Source: an uncultured Sedimentitalea sp.
GTDB lineage: Bacteria > Pseudomonadota > Alphaproteobacteria > Rhodobacterales > Rhodobacteraceae
DNA length: 64,000 bases
Assembly (NCBI GenBank): GCA_947504115.1
Contig: CANNGH010000002.1
Location: forward strand, 124,001 to 188,000
Reading direction: 5' to 3'
A program made the position numbers and the translations under genes. Under the pieces are notes generated by a model. That model made no database searches. It had not been told where the DNA came from and worked only from the letters and a program-made list of their open reading frames with translations. Positions 49,598-64,000 of this stretch are shown here, piece by piece. Numbering within the stretch: position 1 is the first letter of the stretch; the number at the start of each line of letters is the position of its first letter.

Positions 49598-50536
49598 TCA
49601 ACCAAGGCTGGCCGCTGCATCCCTGACCTCGTCGGGGGTGCCGATGGCACGGGTGGCGATGCTGCGGTCGATCCGCCGGATCATGCCGGACAGCGCCTTG
49701 CCGGCCCCGATCTCCCAAATCTCGTCCACGCCATCGGCGGCCATCGTCAGCACGCTCTCGCGCCAGCGCACGGCACCGGTGACCTGCTCGACCAGCAGCG
49801 CGCGGATTTCCTCGGGGGCGCTGACCGGTGCAGCGCTGACATTGGCGATCAGCGGCACCGAAGGGGCCTTGATCGTCACCGCCTCCAGCGCCTCTTTCAT
49901 CACCCGCGCCGCCGGCTCCATCAGCGCGCAATGGAACGGCGCGCTGACCGGCAGCATCAGCGCCCGCTTGGCGCCGCGCCCCTTGGCCAGTTCGACGGCC
50001 CGTTCCACCGCCGCCTTGTCGCCGGACACCACGACCTGCGCCGGATCGTTGTCATTCGCCGCTTCGCAAACATCGCCCTGCGCCGCCTCGGCGGCGATCT
50101 CGCGCACCGCCGCGAGGTCAAGCCCCAGCAGCGCCGCCATCGCACCCTGCCCGACAGGCACCGCATCCTGCATCGCCTGCCCGCGCGTGCGCAGCAGCCG
50201 CGCGGTGTCTGCGATGCTGATCGCCCCCGCCGCCGCCAGTGCCGAATATTCGCCCAGCGAATGGCCCGCCACATAGGCCGCAGCGCCCAACTCGACACCC
50301 TGGGCCGCCAGCGCGCGCATCGCCGCCAGCGATGTCGCCATCAATGCTGGCTGCGCATTGCGGGTGAGCGTCAGATACTCGATCGCGCCGCTCCAGATGA
50401 GATCGCTCAGCTTCTCCCCCAGCGCCTCGTCCACCTCGTCGAAAACCGCGCGCGCCTGCGGATAGGTTTCGGCCAATGCGCGGCCCATGCCGATGGCCTG
50501 CGCGCCCTGACCGGGGAATACGAATGCTTTGCTCAT
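49598..50536 (-). CDS. fabD: malonyl-CoA-ACP transacylase
   Basis: MSKAFVFPGQGAQAIGMGRAL; VAGHSLGEYSALAAAG. Confidence 0.97.
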   Translation of the reverse strand: MSKAFVFPGQGAQAIGMGRALAETYPQARAVFDEVDEALGEKLSDLIWSGAIEYLTLTRNAQPALMATSLAAMRALAAQGVELGAAAYVAGHSLGEYSALAAAGAISIADTARLLRTRGQAMQDAVPVGQGAMAALLGLDLAAVREIAAEAAQGDVCEAANDNDPAQVVVSGDKAAVERAVELAKGRGAKRALMLPVSAPFHCALMEPAARVMKEALEAVTIKAPSVPLIANVSAAPVSAPEEIRALLVEQVTGAVRWRESVLTMAADGVDEIWEIGAGKALSGMIRRIDRSIATRAIGTPDEVRDAAASLG

Positions 50537-50673
50537 GACGTCTCCGAATGATAACCGGTTTCGCATTAACTCGCACGTTGTCAAAGCACAACGCCTGCGC
50601 ATGCGCGCAACCACGCGAATTCCGCCGGAAATGCCGCCCCGCAGCCTTGCCTGACCGTCCAAAGCGTGTATAT

Positions 50674-50745
50674 GGGGCCATCCCGGCGCATCGTTTTGAA
50701 CCGCGCAGACTCTCGTGGCGGGGCCGCGACCGGGATGCTGGCCCC
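50674..50745 (+). promoter_or_regulatory. Structured leader upstream of rpsF (candidate S6:S18 autoregulatory motif)
   Basis: GGGGCCA-TCCCGG ... CCGGGA-TGC-TGGCCCC long interrupted stem, 40 nt before the rpsF ATG. Confidence 0.5.
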
Positions 50746-50784
50746 TCCTATGAAATGCGCCTCGATACAAGAACAGGAGTCCAC

Positions 50785-51138
50785 ATGCCACTCTATGAGC
50801 ATGTCATGATTGCGCGCCAGGATCTGTCCAGCACGCAAGCCGAAGGTCTGATCGAACATTTCGGAACCGTGCTGGCCGACAATGGCGGCACGCTGGTCGA
50901 CCAGGAATACTGGGGCGTCAAGACGATGGCCTACAAGATCAACAAGAACCGCAAGGGTCATTACGCCTTCCTGCGCTCGGACGCGCCCGCCGGGGCTGTT
51001 CAGGAAATGGAACGCCTGATGCGCCTGCATGACGACGTGATGCGCGTGCTCACCATCAAGGTGGACGAGCACAAGGAAGGCCCGTCGGTGCAGATGCAGA
51101 AACGCGACGAACGCGACAGCCGTCGCGAGCGCCGTTGA
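50785..51138 (+). CDS. rpsF: 30S ribosomal protein S6
   Basis: MPLYEHVMIARQDLSSTQAEGLIEHFGTVLADNGGTLVDQEYWGVKTMAYKINKNRKGHYAF. Confidence 0.98.
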   Translation: MPLYEHVMIARQDLSSTQAEGLIEHFGTVLADNGGTLVDQEYWGVKTMAYKINKNRKGHYAFLRSDAPAGAVQEMERLMRLHDDVMRVLTIKVDEHKEGPSVQMQKRDERDSRRERR

Positions 51139-51167
51139 TCGAACGCTTGAGTAAAGGACGCTAAACC

Positions 51168-51395
51168 ATGGCAGCCAAACCATTTTTCCGTCGCCGCAAA
51201 GTCTGCCCCTTCTCGGGCGACGACGCACCGACTATCGACTACAAAGACACCCGCCTGCTGCAGCGCTATATCAGCGAGCGCGGCAAGATCGTGCCCTCGC
51301 GCATCACCGCGGTGTCGGCCAAGAAACAGCGCGAACTGGCCCGCGCGATCAAGCGCGCCCGCTTTCTGGCGCTGCTGCCCTACGCCGTGAAATAA
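51168..51395 (+). CDS. rpsR: 30S ribosomal protein S18
   Basis: [67 protein letters not shown]. Confidence 0.98.
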   Translation: MAAKPFFRRRKVCPFSGDDAPTIDYKDTRLLQRYISERGKIVPSRITAVSAKKQRELARAIKRARFLALLPYAVK

Positions 51396-51407
51396 GGAGA
51401 TAGGCAG

Positions 51408-52031
51408 ATGCAAGTGATCCTTCTCGAACGCGTGGCCAAGCTGGGCCAGATGGGCGATGTCGTCGAGGTCAAGCCCGGCTTCGCGCGCAACTACCTGCTG
51501 TTGCAGGGCAAGGCGCTCAGCGCCTCGCAGGCCAATATCGACGCCTTTCAGGAGCAGAAAGCCCAGCTCGAGGCGCGCAACCTGGAGTCCCGCAAGGAGG
51601 CCGAGGCGCTGGCCGACCGTCTGGGCGACGAAACCTTCGTGGTGATTCGCCAGGCGTCCGATGGCGGCAACCTCTATGGCTCGGTCACGACCCGCGACGC
51701 CGCCGACGTCGCCACCGAGGCGGGCTATTCCATCGACCGCAAACAGGTCCTGATCCGCACACCGATCAAGGAACTGGGCCTGCATGAAATCGAGGTGCAT
51801 CTGCATCCCGAAGTCATGGTCACGATCACCCTCAACGTCGCCCGCTCTCCCGAAGAGGCCGAGCTTCAGGCGTCGGGACGCTCGATCCAGGAACTGGCCG
51901 CCGAAGAAGAGGCCGCCGCGGATTTCGAGGTTTCGGAACTGTTCGACGACATCGGCGGGGCCGCATCCGAGGACGACGCGCCCCAACGCACGACCGAAGA
52001 GTCCGAGGACGAGGACAACCGGACGGAATGA
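51408..52031 (+). CDS. rplI: 50S ribosomal protein L9
   Basis: [37 protein letters not shown]. Confidence 0.98.
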   Translation: MQVILLERVAKLGQMGDVVEVKPGFARNYLLLQGKALSASQANIDAFQEQKAQLEARNLESRKEAEALADRLGDETFVVIRQASDGGNLYGSVTTRDAADVATEAGYSIDRKQVLIRTPIKELGLHEIEVHLHPEVMVTITLNVARSPEEAELQASGRSIQELAAEEEAAADFEVSELFDDIGGAASEDDAPQRTTEESEDEDNRTE

Positions 52032-52055
52032 CATCCGTCACCATGTCGACATCAA

Positions 52056-52083
52056 GGGCCGCGCCTGTCGCGGCCCTTTTTTT
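52056..52083 (+). terminator. Intrinsic terminator of the rpsF-rpsR-rplI operon
   Basis: GGGCCGCG-cctgt-CGCGGCCC-TTTTTTT. Confidence 0.93.
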
Positions 52084-52096
52084 CGTCATGGGGCCT

Positions 52097-56397
<4,301 letters not shown>

Positions 56398-56459
56398 TCA
56401 GGTCCAGCGTGGAAACGACATCGACCGGCGGCGCCGTCGCCGGTCATCCGGTCCGGAAA

Positions 56460-57176
56460 TCAGGCGCCCACGGCGAGCCGCGGATTATCCAGTTCCTCTC
56501 CGCGCGGATCGCGCAGGACATAGCCCCGGCCCCAGACGGTTTCGATGTAATTGTCCCCGCCCGTGGCGTTGCTGAGCTTCTTGCGCAGTTTGCAGATGAA
56601 CACGTCGATGATCTTCAACTCGGGTTCGTCCATGCCGCCGTAGAGATGGTTCAGGAACATCTCCTTGGTCAGCGTCGTGCCCTTGCGTAGCGACAGAAGC
56701 TCCAGCATCTGATATTCCTTGCCGGTCAGATGCACCGGCTCGCCCTCCACCTCGACCGTCTTGGCATCGAGATTGACCGAGATCTTGCCTGTATGGATCA
56801 TCGATTGCGAATGCCCCTTGGACCGCCGGATGATCGCGTGGATCCGCGCCACCAGTTCCTCGCGGTGGAACGGCTTGGTCAGGTAATCGTCCGCACCGGA
56901 CCCGAACCCCTTGATCTTGCTGTCAGTATCATCCGCTCCCGACAGGATCAGGATCGGCGTCTGGATGCGCGCCAGCCGCAACTGGCGCAGAACCTCGTGG
57001 CCGTTCATGTCGGGCAGGTTCAGATCCAGCAGGATCAGGTCGTAATCATAAAGCTTGGCCAGATCGATGCCCTCTTCGCCCAGATCGGTGGCGTAGACAT
57101 TCAGATTGGCATGGGTCAGCATCATTTCGATGCTCTTGGATGTTGTTGGGTCGTCCTCGACCAGCAGCACACGCAT
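56460..57176 (-). CDS. ctrA: cell cycle response regulator CtrA
   Basis: [67 protein letters not shown]; OmpR-type DNA-binding domain. Confidence 0.97.
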   Translation of the reverse strand: MRVLLVEDDPTTSKSIEMMLTHANLNVYATDLGEEGIDLAKLYDYDLILLDLNLPDMNGHEVLRQLRLARIQTPILILSGADDTDSKIKGFGSGADDYLTKPFHREELVARIHAIIRRSKGHSQSMIHTGKISVNLDAKTVEVEGEPVHLTGKEYQMLELLSLRKGTTLTKEMFLNHLYGGMDEPELKIIDVFICKLRKKLSNATGGDNYIETVWGRGYVLRDPRGEELDNPRLAVGA

Positions 57177-57235
57177 TCTCGTTATACTCCGCCTGTTTCG
57201 TATCCCTCGGTGGCATTAACCCTGTCCCAAAAGAG

Positions 57236-57250
57236 TTAACCACACGTTAC
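57236..57250. promoter_or_regulatory. Candidate CtrA box TTAA-N7-TTAC upstream of ctrA
   Basis: TTAACCACACGTTAC, 60 bp upstream of the ctrA ATG; additional half-site TTAACC about 20 bp nearer the gene. Confidence 0.5.
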
Positions 57251-57276
57251 CGTAATCTTCTTTATGGCGCCACATC

Positions 57277-57555
57277 CTAAGGTTGTCGATACTTTTGCAA
57301 CGCGGTCGCTTTCAGCGCGTCCTCGCCATGGGTCGCGACGGCCCGCATCCACGAGGCAAACTCCTCTTCGCTGAGGTCGTATCTGCCGAGCGCCTCGCTC
57401 TTGGGCAACAGCCCGTACAGCACCCCGCGCACCACCGCCGCCTTGCGTGACGCGACCCATCGCCGCGTGGTGGCGGGCGGCAGGTCGGCCCGCGTCATGA
57501 CGGTGCCGTCCGGCAGCGTGACCGCACGCGGCCCATCCAGTTTTTTCAGAAACAT
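57277..57555 (-). CDS. sciP: DUF1153 family protein (SciP-like CtrA inhibitor)
   Basis: MFLKKLDGPRAVTLPDGTVMTRADLPPATTRRWVASRKAAVVRGVLYGLLPKSEALGRYDLSEEEFASW. Confidence 0.88.
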   Translation of the reverse strand: MFLKKLDGPRAVTLPDGTVMTRADLPPATTRRWVASRKAAVVRGVLYGLLPKSEALGRYDLSEEEFASWMRAVATHGEDALKATALQKYRQP

Positions 57556-57686
57556 CGCCTGCTTTCCCTTGCATCCCGCGCTCAGGGTTGCATCAACAGG
57601 TTTAACGGGTCATGAAACCGGCCCCTTGAGAATCCTTCGGATTTTCCTATATTCTGCGCAACTTTCCCCGAACAGGAGCCGCCGCC

Positions 57687-58832
57687 ATGGCGCTGGACAC
57701 AGAGACGCCGCTGAACTCACTCGGCTTTGCCAAACCGCCGGCGCAGACCCGCGTGGTGGTGGCGATGTCGGGTGGCGTGGATTCGTCGGTCGTGGCCGCG
57801 CTGCTGGCGGATCAGGGCTATGACGTGGTGGGGGTCACGCTGCAGCTTTACGACCACGGCGCGGCGCTGGCGAAAAAAAGCGCCTGCTGCGCCGGGATCG
57901 ACATCCACGATGCCCGCCGGGTGGCCGAGGAACGCGGTTTTCCGCATTACGTGCTCGATTACGAAAACATCTTCAAGGATGCGGTGATCGACGAATTCGC
58001 CGACAGTTATCTTGCGGGTGCGACGCCGGTGCCCTGCATCCGTTGCAACGAACGCGTCAAGTTCAAGGATCTGCTGGAAACCGCGCGCGATCTGGATGCC
58101 GATTGCATGGCGACGGGCCATTATATCCAGCGCAAGGTCGGGGAAAGCGGGCCGGAGTTGCATTGCGCCGCCGATGCCTCGCGCGACCAAAGCTATTTCC
58201 TGTTCTCGACCACGCCGGAACAGCTCGATTTCCTGCGCTTTCCACTGGGTCATCTGCCCGGCAAACAGGCGACCCGCGATCTGGCGGCACAATACGGGCT
58301 GGCCGTGGCGGACAAGCCCGACAGTCAGGATATCTGCTTCGTGCCCAACGGCGATTATGCGAGCGTGATCGAGAAACTGCGCCCCGGCGCGGCGGATCCC
58401 GGCCAGATCGTCCACGCGGACGGGCGCGTGCTGGGCGAACATTCCGGCGTCATCCACTACACGATCGGCCAGCGTCGCGGTCTTGGCATCGGCGGTCTGT
58501 CCGAACCGCTTTATGTAGTGAAACTGGACGTCGAGAAGAAGCAGGTGATCGTCGGCCCCAAGGACATGCTGGCCACCCGCGAGGTTCCGGTACGCGAGAT
58601 CAACTGGCTGGGCGATGCCCCCATCACCAGCCGGGCGGAATGGCCGATCTCGGTCAAGTTGCGGTCCACCCGACCCGCAAGCGAGGCCATCTTGCGCCCC
58701 CTGTCGGACCGGGAGGCGACGGTGGAACTGCTGTCACCGGAAGAGGGCGTTTCGCCGGGGCAGGCCTGCGTGTTCTATGAAACCGGCGGCAGCCGCATCC
58801 TTGGCGGCGGCTGGATCTGGCGCGGCTACTGA
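57687..58832 (+). CDS. mnmA: tRNA-specific 2-thiouridylase
   Basis: [62 protein letters not shown]. Confidence 0.97.
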   Translation: MALDTETPLNSLGFAKPPAQTRVVVAMSGGVDSSVVAALLADQGYDVVGVTLQLYDHGAALAKKSACCAGIDIHDARRVAEERGFPHYVLDYENIFKDAVIDEFADSYLAGATPVPCIRCNERVKFKDLLETARDLDADCMATGHYIQRKVGESGPELHCAADASRDQSYFLFSTTPEQLDFLRFPLGHLPGKQATRDLAAQYGLAVADKPDSQDICFVPNGDYASVIEKLRPGAADPGQIVHADGRVLGEHSGVIHYTIGQRRGLGIGGLSEPLYVVKLDVEKKQVIVGPKDMLATREVPVREINWLGDAPITSRAEWPISVKLRSTRPASEAILRPLSDREATVELLSPEEGVSPGQACVFYETGGSRILGGGWIWRGY

Positions 58833-59980
58833 CCAAACCCCGCCAGCACGGCGCGCGCCGCACGCAGGCCCGGCTCCTCGCCGCCTTGGCCCAGCCGCTG
58901 CATCGTCAGCGCCATCGCCTGTTCCTGCGCCTGCGGGGCGGCGTGAACCTGTTCCAGTTGCCGGGCTATCAGATCGGGTTTGCACGCAGGGCCAAGGCAT
59001 TCCGGCACGGTGCGGGTCTCTGACACCAGATTGACCAGCGTCACCGTGTCGATCAGCGCCATGCGCCGCATGATCTGCCAGGTCAGCCACTGGAAATCAT
59101 AGGCCACCACCATCGGCGTCTGCGCGGCCGCCAGTTCCAGCGACACGGTGCCCGATGCCGCCAGCGCCAGATCGGCCCCGGCAAAGGCGGCACGCTTGTG
59201 CGCCCTTGCGGTTTGCGCATCATGTGCGCGGGGGTCCAGAACGACGGGCGGGACCGGCCAGGAAGCGGCCTGCTCGCGCACCAGCGCCGCCACCGGGGCG
59301 GCGGCGGGCAGGACCAGCCGCATCCGGGGGTGCCGCGCGGCGAAACGTCCAAGCGCCGCGCCAAAGATCGGGGCAAGGCGCGCGACCTCGCTCCGCCGCG
59401 ATCCGGGCAGCACAAGCACATATGGCCCCTCCAGATCGTAAGCTGCCCGGAAAGCGGCGATCTCGGCCGCATCGGCCTGTGGTTGCGCAACGACCGGATG
59501 GCCGACGAAATCGCACTCCATCCCGGCGGCCTGCATCAACGGCGGCTCGAACGGCAGCAGGGCCAGCACGTGGTCGATCACCCGCGCCATCCTGGCCGCG
59601 CGCCCGGGCCGCCACGCCCAGACCGAGGGCGCGACATAATGCACCGTGCGGATCGCGGTCTGCGCCTTGACCAACCGCGCGACGCGCAGGCAGAAATCGG
59701 GGCTGTCGATGGTGATCAGCACATCCGGCGCGGTGTCGATCACCGCGCGCGCGCTTTCGGCGATGCGGCGTTTCAGGTGGCGGTATTTCGGCAGGATCTC
59801 GGCCAGCCCCATGACGCTGAGTTCGTCCATGGCGAATCGGCTGTGCAGCCCCTGCGCCTGCATCAACGGCCCGCCGATCCCGTCGAAGGCGACATCCGGG
59901 CACAATTGCCGCAACCCCGCCATCAGCGCCCCACCCAGGGCATCGCCCGATGGCTCGCCTGCGATCAGGAACACCCGCAT
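58826..59980 (-). CDS. lpxB: lipid-A-disaccharide synthase
   Basis: [49 protein letters not shown]. Confidence 0.96.
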   Translation of the reverse strand: MRVFLIAGEPSGDALGGALMAGLRQLCPDVAFDGIGGPLMQAQGLHSRFAMDELSVMGLAEILPKYRHLKRRIAESARAVIDTAPDVLITIDSPDFCLRVARLVKAQTAIRTVHYVAPSVWAWRPGRAARMARVIDHVLALLPFEPPLMQAAGMECDFVGHPVVAQPQADAAEIAAFRAAYDLEGPYVLVLPGSRRSEVARLAPIFGAALGRFAARHPRMRLVLPAAAPVAALVREQAASWPVPPVVLDPRAHDAQTARAHKRAAFAGADLALAASGTVSLELAAAQTPMVVAYDFQWLTWQIMRRMALIDTVTLVNLVSETRTVPECLGPACKPDLIARQLEQVHAAPQAQEQAMALTMQRLGQGGEEPGLRAARAVLAGFGQ

Positions 59981-60768
59981 CAGCCCGTCCGCACCCAGAG
60001 GAACAGGCCCAGACGATCACATTCCGCCACGACCTGCGCGCGGTGCAGCACCAGAACGCCACCTGCCGCGATCACGATGCCGTCAAGGCCCGCCTCGGCA
60101 GCGCGATGAACGGTATGCGGCCCGACGGCAGGCAGATCGGCGCGGCGGTCCTGATCGGGCTTCGGTGCCTTGAACAGGATACCGCCGGACCCGTCGGGGC
60201 GCGCGCGCAGGCTGTCCAGCATCCAGTCGGTGCCGAAAAGCGTCTCGATGGCCAGGGCCTGACCGTCGCGCACGACGCAGCATTGCCCGACATCGACGCG
60301 CGACATGGCGGCGATGATCGCCTGCCCGCGCTCGGCGTCGCGCTGCGCGCGCTCAACCGGCTGGCGAATGGTGGCACATCCCGGTGCGGCGACCAGCCCC
60401 GGCGCGATGTCATGCGCGGGGCGTATGGTAAATCCTGCGTTCTCGAAAATCCGCATCACACCGCGCAATGCGCCGTCATCGCCTTGCATCATCGCCTGTT
60501 GCAGGACGGGTATCAGTGGCTTCGTCGCGTCATCGATTTCCGCCGGGTCGATAGCGGGCCGCGTGATCGCCCCGGCCAGGCAGATATCGCGCACGCCGCG
60601 CGTGCGCAGATCGGCCAGCACGGTGCCCAACCGCTCCAATCGAAACGTCACGTCAATCGCGAGGCCGTCGGGCGCATGCCCCTCGAGCGCGCAGACCAGC
60701 GGAGCCTCGTCGAGTTCGGCCAGCAACGCGGCGGGAAGATCGCCCGAGCCGACGATCAGGGCCAGCAT
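59980..60768 (-). CDS. lpxI: UDP-2,3-diacylglucosamine diphosphatase LpxI
   Basis: DUF1009 architecture: MLALIVGSGDLPAALL...IRRP-like AITRPAIDP...GCCVVRDGQALAIETLFGTDWML; in lpxA-lpxI-lpxB context. Confidence 0.92.
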   Translation of the reverse strand: MLALIVGSGDLPAALLAELDEAPLVCALEGHAPDGLAIDVTFRLERLGTVLADLRTRGVRDICLAGAITRPAIDPAEIDDATKPLIPVLQQAMMQGDDGALRGVMRIFENAGFTIRPAHDIAPGLVAAPGCATIRQPVERAQRDAERGQAIIAAMSRVDVGQCCVVRDGQALAIETLFGTDWMLDSLRARPDGSGGILFKAPKPDQDRRADLPAVGPHTVHRAAEAGLDGIVIAAGGVLVLHRAQVVAECDRLGLFLWVRTG

Positions 60769-60769
60769 G

Positions 60770-61555
60770 TCAGCGCCCCGGCGTCAGGAAATGGCGGTCG
60801 CTGTCCGTCGTCACGAAATCCACGATTTCCTGCACATAGGCGCTGTCGGTCCGCTGACCCAGCGCGCGGGCGCGGTCGTGAAACGTGCCGTCGCCCTGCT
60901 CCAGAACGCGAAAGGCGGCGCGCAAGGCCGCGATATCCTCGCGCGGAATGCCGCGCCGTTTCAGTCCGACAAGGTTCAGCCCGTGCAACCGACCGCGCTC
61001 GGCCTGCACCAATCCGTAGGGGATCACGTCATTGGTCACCATAGTCACCGCCCCGATGATCGCGCCGCGCCCGATGCGCACCCATTGATGCACCCCCGAA
61101 AGCCCGCCGACGATCACGTCGTCTCCCAGCACGCAATGCCCCGCAATGGCGGCGGAATTCACCACGATCACCCGGTCGCCCACCTGCGCGTCATGGGCGA
61201 TATGGCTTCCGGCCATGAACAGCCCGTCATCGCCGATCCGCGTGACGCCGCCCCCACCCGCGGTGCCGGGATTCATCGTCACATGCTCGCGGATGCGGTT
61301 GCGCGCGCCGATCAAAAGCCGGCTGTGTTCGCCCTTGAATTTCAGATCCTGCGGAATTTCACCGATCACCGCGAAGGGAAAAATCACCGTATCGGCGCCG
61401 ATCTCGGTGTCGCCGGTGATCACCACGTGGCTTTTCACCTCGACCCGGTCGCCCAGCACAACGTTCTCACCGATCACGCAGAACGGTCCGACCGATACGC
61501 TCTCGCCCAGCGTCGCGCCGGGTTCGATCACCGCCGAAGGATGGATCTGCGCCAT
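60770..61555 (-). CDS. lpxA: UDP-N-acetylglucosamine acyltransferase
   Basis: MAQIHPSAVIEPGATLGESVSVGPFCVIGENVVLGDRVEVKSHVVI hexapeptide repeats; NLVGLKRRGI. Confidence 0.96.
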   Translation of the reverse strand: MAQIHPSAVIEPGATLGESVSVGPFCVIGENVVLGDRVEVKSHVVITGDTEIGADTVIFPFAVIGEIPQDLKFKGEHSRLLIGARNRIREHVTMNPGTAGGGGVTRIGDDGLFMAGSHIAHDAQVGDRVIVVNSAAIAGHCVLGDDVIVGGLSGVHQWVRIGRGAIIGAVTMVTNDVIPYGLVQAERGRLHGLNLVGLKRRGIPREDIAALRAAFRVLEQGDGTFHDRARALGQRTDSAYVQEIVDFVTTDSDRHFLTPGR

Positions 61556-61558
61556 CCC

Positions 61559-62023
61559 CTAGGCTTTCGGGAAATCGATCATCGCGGTGAATTCGGCCTC
61601 GGCGGCCAACTCACCGGCAACGGTTGCCTGCCCGCCGAATTTCCACACCTTGCCGCCCGGCTTGCCGCGCAGCGTGGTCACGCGCATCTCCAGCACATCG
61701 CCGGGGCCGACCTTGCGGCGGAACTTGCATTTGTCGATGGCCATGAAATAGATCAGCAGATCCTTGTCCGCCATGTCCAGCGCCGTGCCGATCATCACCC
61801 CCGCCGTCTGTGCCATCGCCTCGACGATGGTGACGCCGGGCATGACCGGGGTGCCGGGGAAATGGCCCTGAAAATGCGGCTCGTTCATGGTGACGTTCTT
61901 GATGCCCGTCGCGCCGTTCGTGCCGTCGATATCCACCACCCGGTCCACCAGAAGAAACGGGTAGCGATGCGGCAGGATCGCCTGGATCGCCTGGATATCC
62001 GCGCTCTGCAAACTGTCTGTCAT
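61559..62023 (-). CDS. fabZ: 3-hydroxyacyl-ACP dehydratase
   Basis: [48 protein letters not shown]. Confidence 0.97.
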   Translation of the reverse strand: MTDSLQSADIQAIQAILPHRYPFLLVDRVVDIDGTNGATGIKNVTMNEPHFQGHFPGTPVMPGVTIVEAMAQTAGVMIGTALDMADKDLLIYFMAIDKCKFRRKVGPGDVLEMRVTTLRGKPGGKVWKFGGQATVAGELAAEAEFTAMIDFPKA

Positions 62024-62092
62024 GATCCGGCTTTCCGTTCTGGCGTTTATGCGCGCCTAGCTATCAACCTGCGCGGCGCTCGGCAAGACGCG

Positions 62093-62707
62093 CTATTGCG
62101 CATCCTCGACGGGCTCGTCCGTCTCTTCCGCATCCTCGGCACCGTCGCCGATGGTCGCGTCGATCCGGGCGACCGCCAGATCGGTGATGTCGGTGCTGTC
62201 CGCGCTCAGGAACACGCTGGAGCGTTCCAGGATGACGCTGGCACCGCTTTCGCGCATCAGCGTCACCAGGATCGGGCGCGCGACGCTCAGGAATTCACCC
62301 CGCGCACTGTCCTGCCGCTCGCCCAGATCGCGGGCCTTGGCCTCCTGCTCGCGCCGGATGCGCTGCACCTTTTCGTCGAAGGCATCGGCAAGCGTGCGAA
62401 ACGCGGCCGGTTGCATTTCGGCGCGGCGCTCGGTCAGCGCGCGCTCCTCCTCCATCAACTCGGCCTCGATCCGACGGTTCTCGGCGGCCAGCGCGGTGCC
62501 CTGGGCCTCGATCTCGCGCATCACGCGCTGGCCATAGGCCGAGTCGGCGAACAGACGGTCGGGCGCGACTGTCAGGATCGCGCTGTAGGGCAGACTGTAG
62601 GACAAATCAGGCGACCGCGTCTGCGCAGCGATCGGTCCGCCGAAAGCGATAGCCAGGGCGACAATCGCCCCGGCCGCAGATCGCAACATCCGATCCCCCG
62701 ACGCCAA
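62093..62707 (-). CDS. OmpH/Skp family outer membrane chaperone
   Basis: Signal-like N-terminus, central coiled coil, directly downstream of bamA. Confidence 0.88.
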   Translation of the reverse strand: MASGDRMLRSAAGAIVALAIAFGGPIAAQTRSPDLSYSLPYSAILTVAPDRLFADSAYGQRVMREIEAQGTALAAENRRIEAELMEEERALTERRAEMQPAAFRTLADAFDEKVQRIRREQEAKARDLGERQDSARGEFLSVARPILVTLMRESGASVILERSSVFLSADSTDITDLAVARIDATIGDGAEDAEETDEPVEDAQ

Positions 62708-62708
62708 G

Positions 62709-64000
62709 CTAGAATTTCGCCTGGATGGTCAGATCGAAGGACCGCTCCTCATCGTAGTCTTCCTTGCTGATCGCCTTGGAAAAGTTGAAGCGCAGCGGCC
62801 CGATCCCGGTGGTCCAGAGCAGCGACAGGCCGACCACATGGCGCCACGCGCCGTCGGCGCCGCGAATATCGCCGCTACCGGCGGTGTTCACATTGTCCAG
62901 ATCCCAGAGGTTTCCGACATCGTAGAAAGCACCGCCGCGCAGACCCAGTTCCTCGGGCAGGCCCAGCGGGAATTCGGCCTCGAACCGCGCGACCGCATAA
63001 AGGTTGCCGCCAAGCGCGTCGTTGACACCATTGGAAAAGTCACGCGGGCCGACCCCGGCCGGGTCAAAGCCGCGGAACGTGTCGGTGGTCAAAATGTACC
63101 GGTCCAGGGTGCGGCTGAAATTGTCACCCCGCCAATGCAGCGCGCCACCCTCGAACGTGGCGCGCAAGGTGACCTCCTCGTTCAGGATACGGGTCTGTGC
63201 GACGGCCTTGGCATTGGTGCGGATGAATTCGTTGTCGCCACCCAGACCGGCGAAATCGGCGCCCAGTTCGAACAGCCAGCCGGCATTGGGGTTCAACCCG
63301 GTCAGACGGCTGTCATAGCTGTAAGTGAAGCCCAGCGAACTGGTGTCACGCTCGCCCATGGCGATTTCGTTGGCGATCACCGCGCTGGTGGTCACGTTGC
63401 TCCCGCGCGATTTCATCTCGCTCTGCTGCCAGGAATAGCGCACCTGCAACCGGCTGTTTTCGCCCAGCGGAAAGGACAGCGACGGGTTGAAGAACGCGCG
63501 GTCGGTATTGTAGTTGGCAAAGCTCGACTCGCGGCTCGACAACCCCAGATTGATGCCAAATGCCAGATCGCGGCCCAGCAGGTAGGGTTCGACAAAGCTC
63601 AGGACATATTCTTCGGTGTCCTCGGCGGTCGACGCCGAAAACGACAGCCGCTGGCCGCGACCCAGGAAGTTGTTTTCCGACAGGCCAAGCGCCACGCCAA
63701 AGCCGTCATTGGCCGAATACGATCCGCCAAGGCTGAGCGATCCGGTCGGCTGTTCCTCGACATTCACGTCGACGACCACCTGTTGCGGGCTCGACCCCTC
63801 CCGCGCCTCGACATCGGCCTCGGCGAAATACCCCAGCGCGCGGATGCGTTCGGCGCTTTCGCGGATCTCGCGCGGGTTGAAGGGATCGCCCTCGACGATG
63901 CGGAACTGCTGGCGCACGACGCGGTCCAGCGTGGTGGTATTGCCCTCAATGTCGATGCGTTCGACAAAAACGCGCGGTCCCTTGGTCAGCGCGAACTGCA
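62709..64000 (-). CDS. bamA: outer membrane protein assembly factor BamA (5' end outside window)
   Basis: POTRA (FVERIDIEGNTTTLDRVVRQQFRIVEGDPFNPREIRESAERIRALGYF) and Omp85 barrel; frame stays open to the window edge. Confidence 0.95.
   Translation of the reverse strand, partial: QFALTKGPRVFVERIDIEGNTTTLDRVVRQQFRIVEGDPFNPREIRESAERIRALGYFAEADVEAREGSSPQQVVVDVNVEEQPTGSLSLGGSYSANDGFGVALGLSENNFLGRGQRLSFSASTAEDTEEYVLSFVEPYLLGRDLAFGINLGLSSRESSFANYNTDRAFFNPSLSFPLGENSRLQVRYSWQQSEMKSRGSNVTTSAVIANEIAMGERDTSSLGFTYSYDSRLTGLNPNAGWLFELGADFAGLGGDNEFIRTNAKAVAQTRILNEEVTLRATFEGGALHWRGDNFSRTLDRYILTTDTFRGFDPAGVGPRDFSNGVNDALGGNLYAVARFEAEFPLGLPEELGLRGGAFYDVGNLWDLDNVNTAGSGDIRGADGAWRHVVGLSLLWTTGIGPLRFNFSKAISKEDYDEERSFDLTIQAKF

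Noticed and set aside
56423-56445. GACCGGCG...CGCCGGTC hairpin between ctrA and ligA
   Set aside because: Possible weak terminator for ctrA but no T-run and GC-rich background; insufficient support.
60305-62770. 821-aa plus-strand ORF opposite lpxI-lpxA-fabZ-skp
   Set aside because: Spans several well-supported minus-strand genes; low-complexity Arg/His/Ala-rich shadow ORF.

Overview
64-kb contiguous, gene-dense, high-GC chromosomal segment from an alphaproteobacterium, most likely Rhodobacterales/Roseobacter group (inferred from gene content and synteny; not checked by search). From left to right it holds: a valine-catabolism operon (isobutyryl-CoA dehydrogenase, HIBCH, mmsB); an AI-2E family permease; uvrA with an alphaproteobacterial SOS box; lpd; an MFS gene; queA; a large AsmA/DUF3971 protein; bcp; an M23 peptidase-bactofilin pair; tandem cyclophilins; pgk-fba; bfr; an AidB-like gene; ftsB-like; pdhABC; cysE. 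Next is a complete Rhodobacter-type gene transfer agent (GTA) structural cluster on the minus strand (about 30.3-44.6 kb), followed by mltG-fabF, a divergent HisA-like paralog, acpP-fabG-fabD, rpsF-rpsR-rplI, recG-ligA, ctrA, sciP-like, mnmA, and the envelope block lpxB-lpxI-lpxA-fabZ-skp-bamA (truncated at the window edge). No rRNA, tRNA or CRISPR was found. The most interesting signals are non-coding and lie in the GTA: (i) a near-consensus sigma70 promoter, an 11-codon apparently leaderless ORF and an intrinsic-terminator hairpin just upstream of gp1, with the mini-ORF stop codon in the hairpin loop; (ii) a second terminator-like hairpin right after the gp1 stop, inside the 5' part of the terminase gene; (iii) a highly structured gap between capsid and gp6. 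Together they suggest RNA-level (attenuation/antitermination or processing) control of the GTA. Also notable: a HisA paralog lacking the catalytic N-terminal Asp, perfect palindromes upstream of pdhA and at the window start, mutually exclusive stems between pgk and fba, a likely S6:S18-type leader before rpsF, and a candidate CtrA box upstream of ctrA. All calls are from reading the sequence; no database search or folding computation was run.
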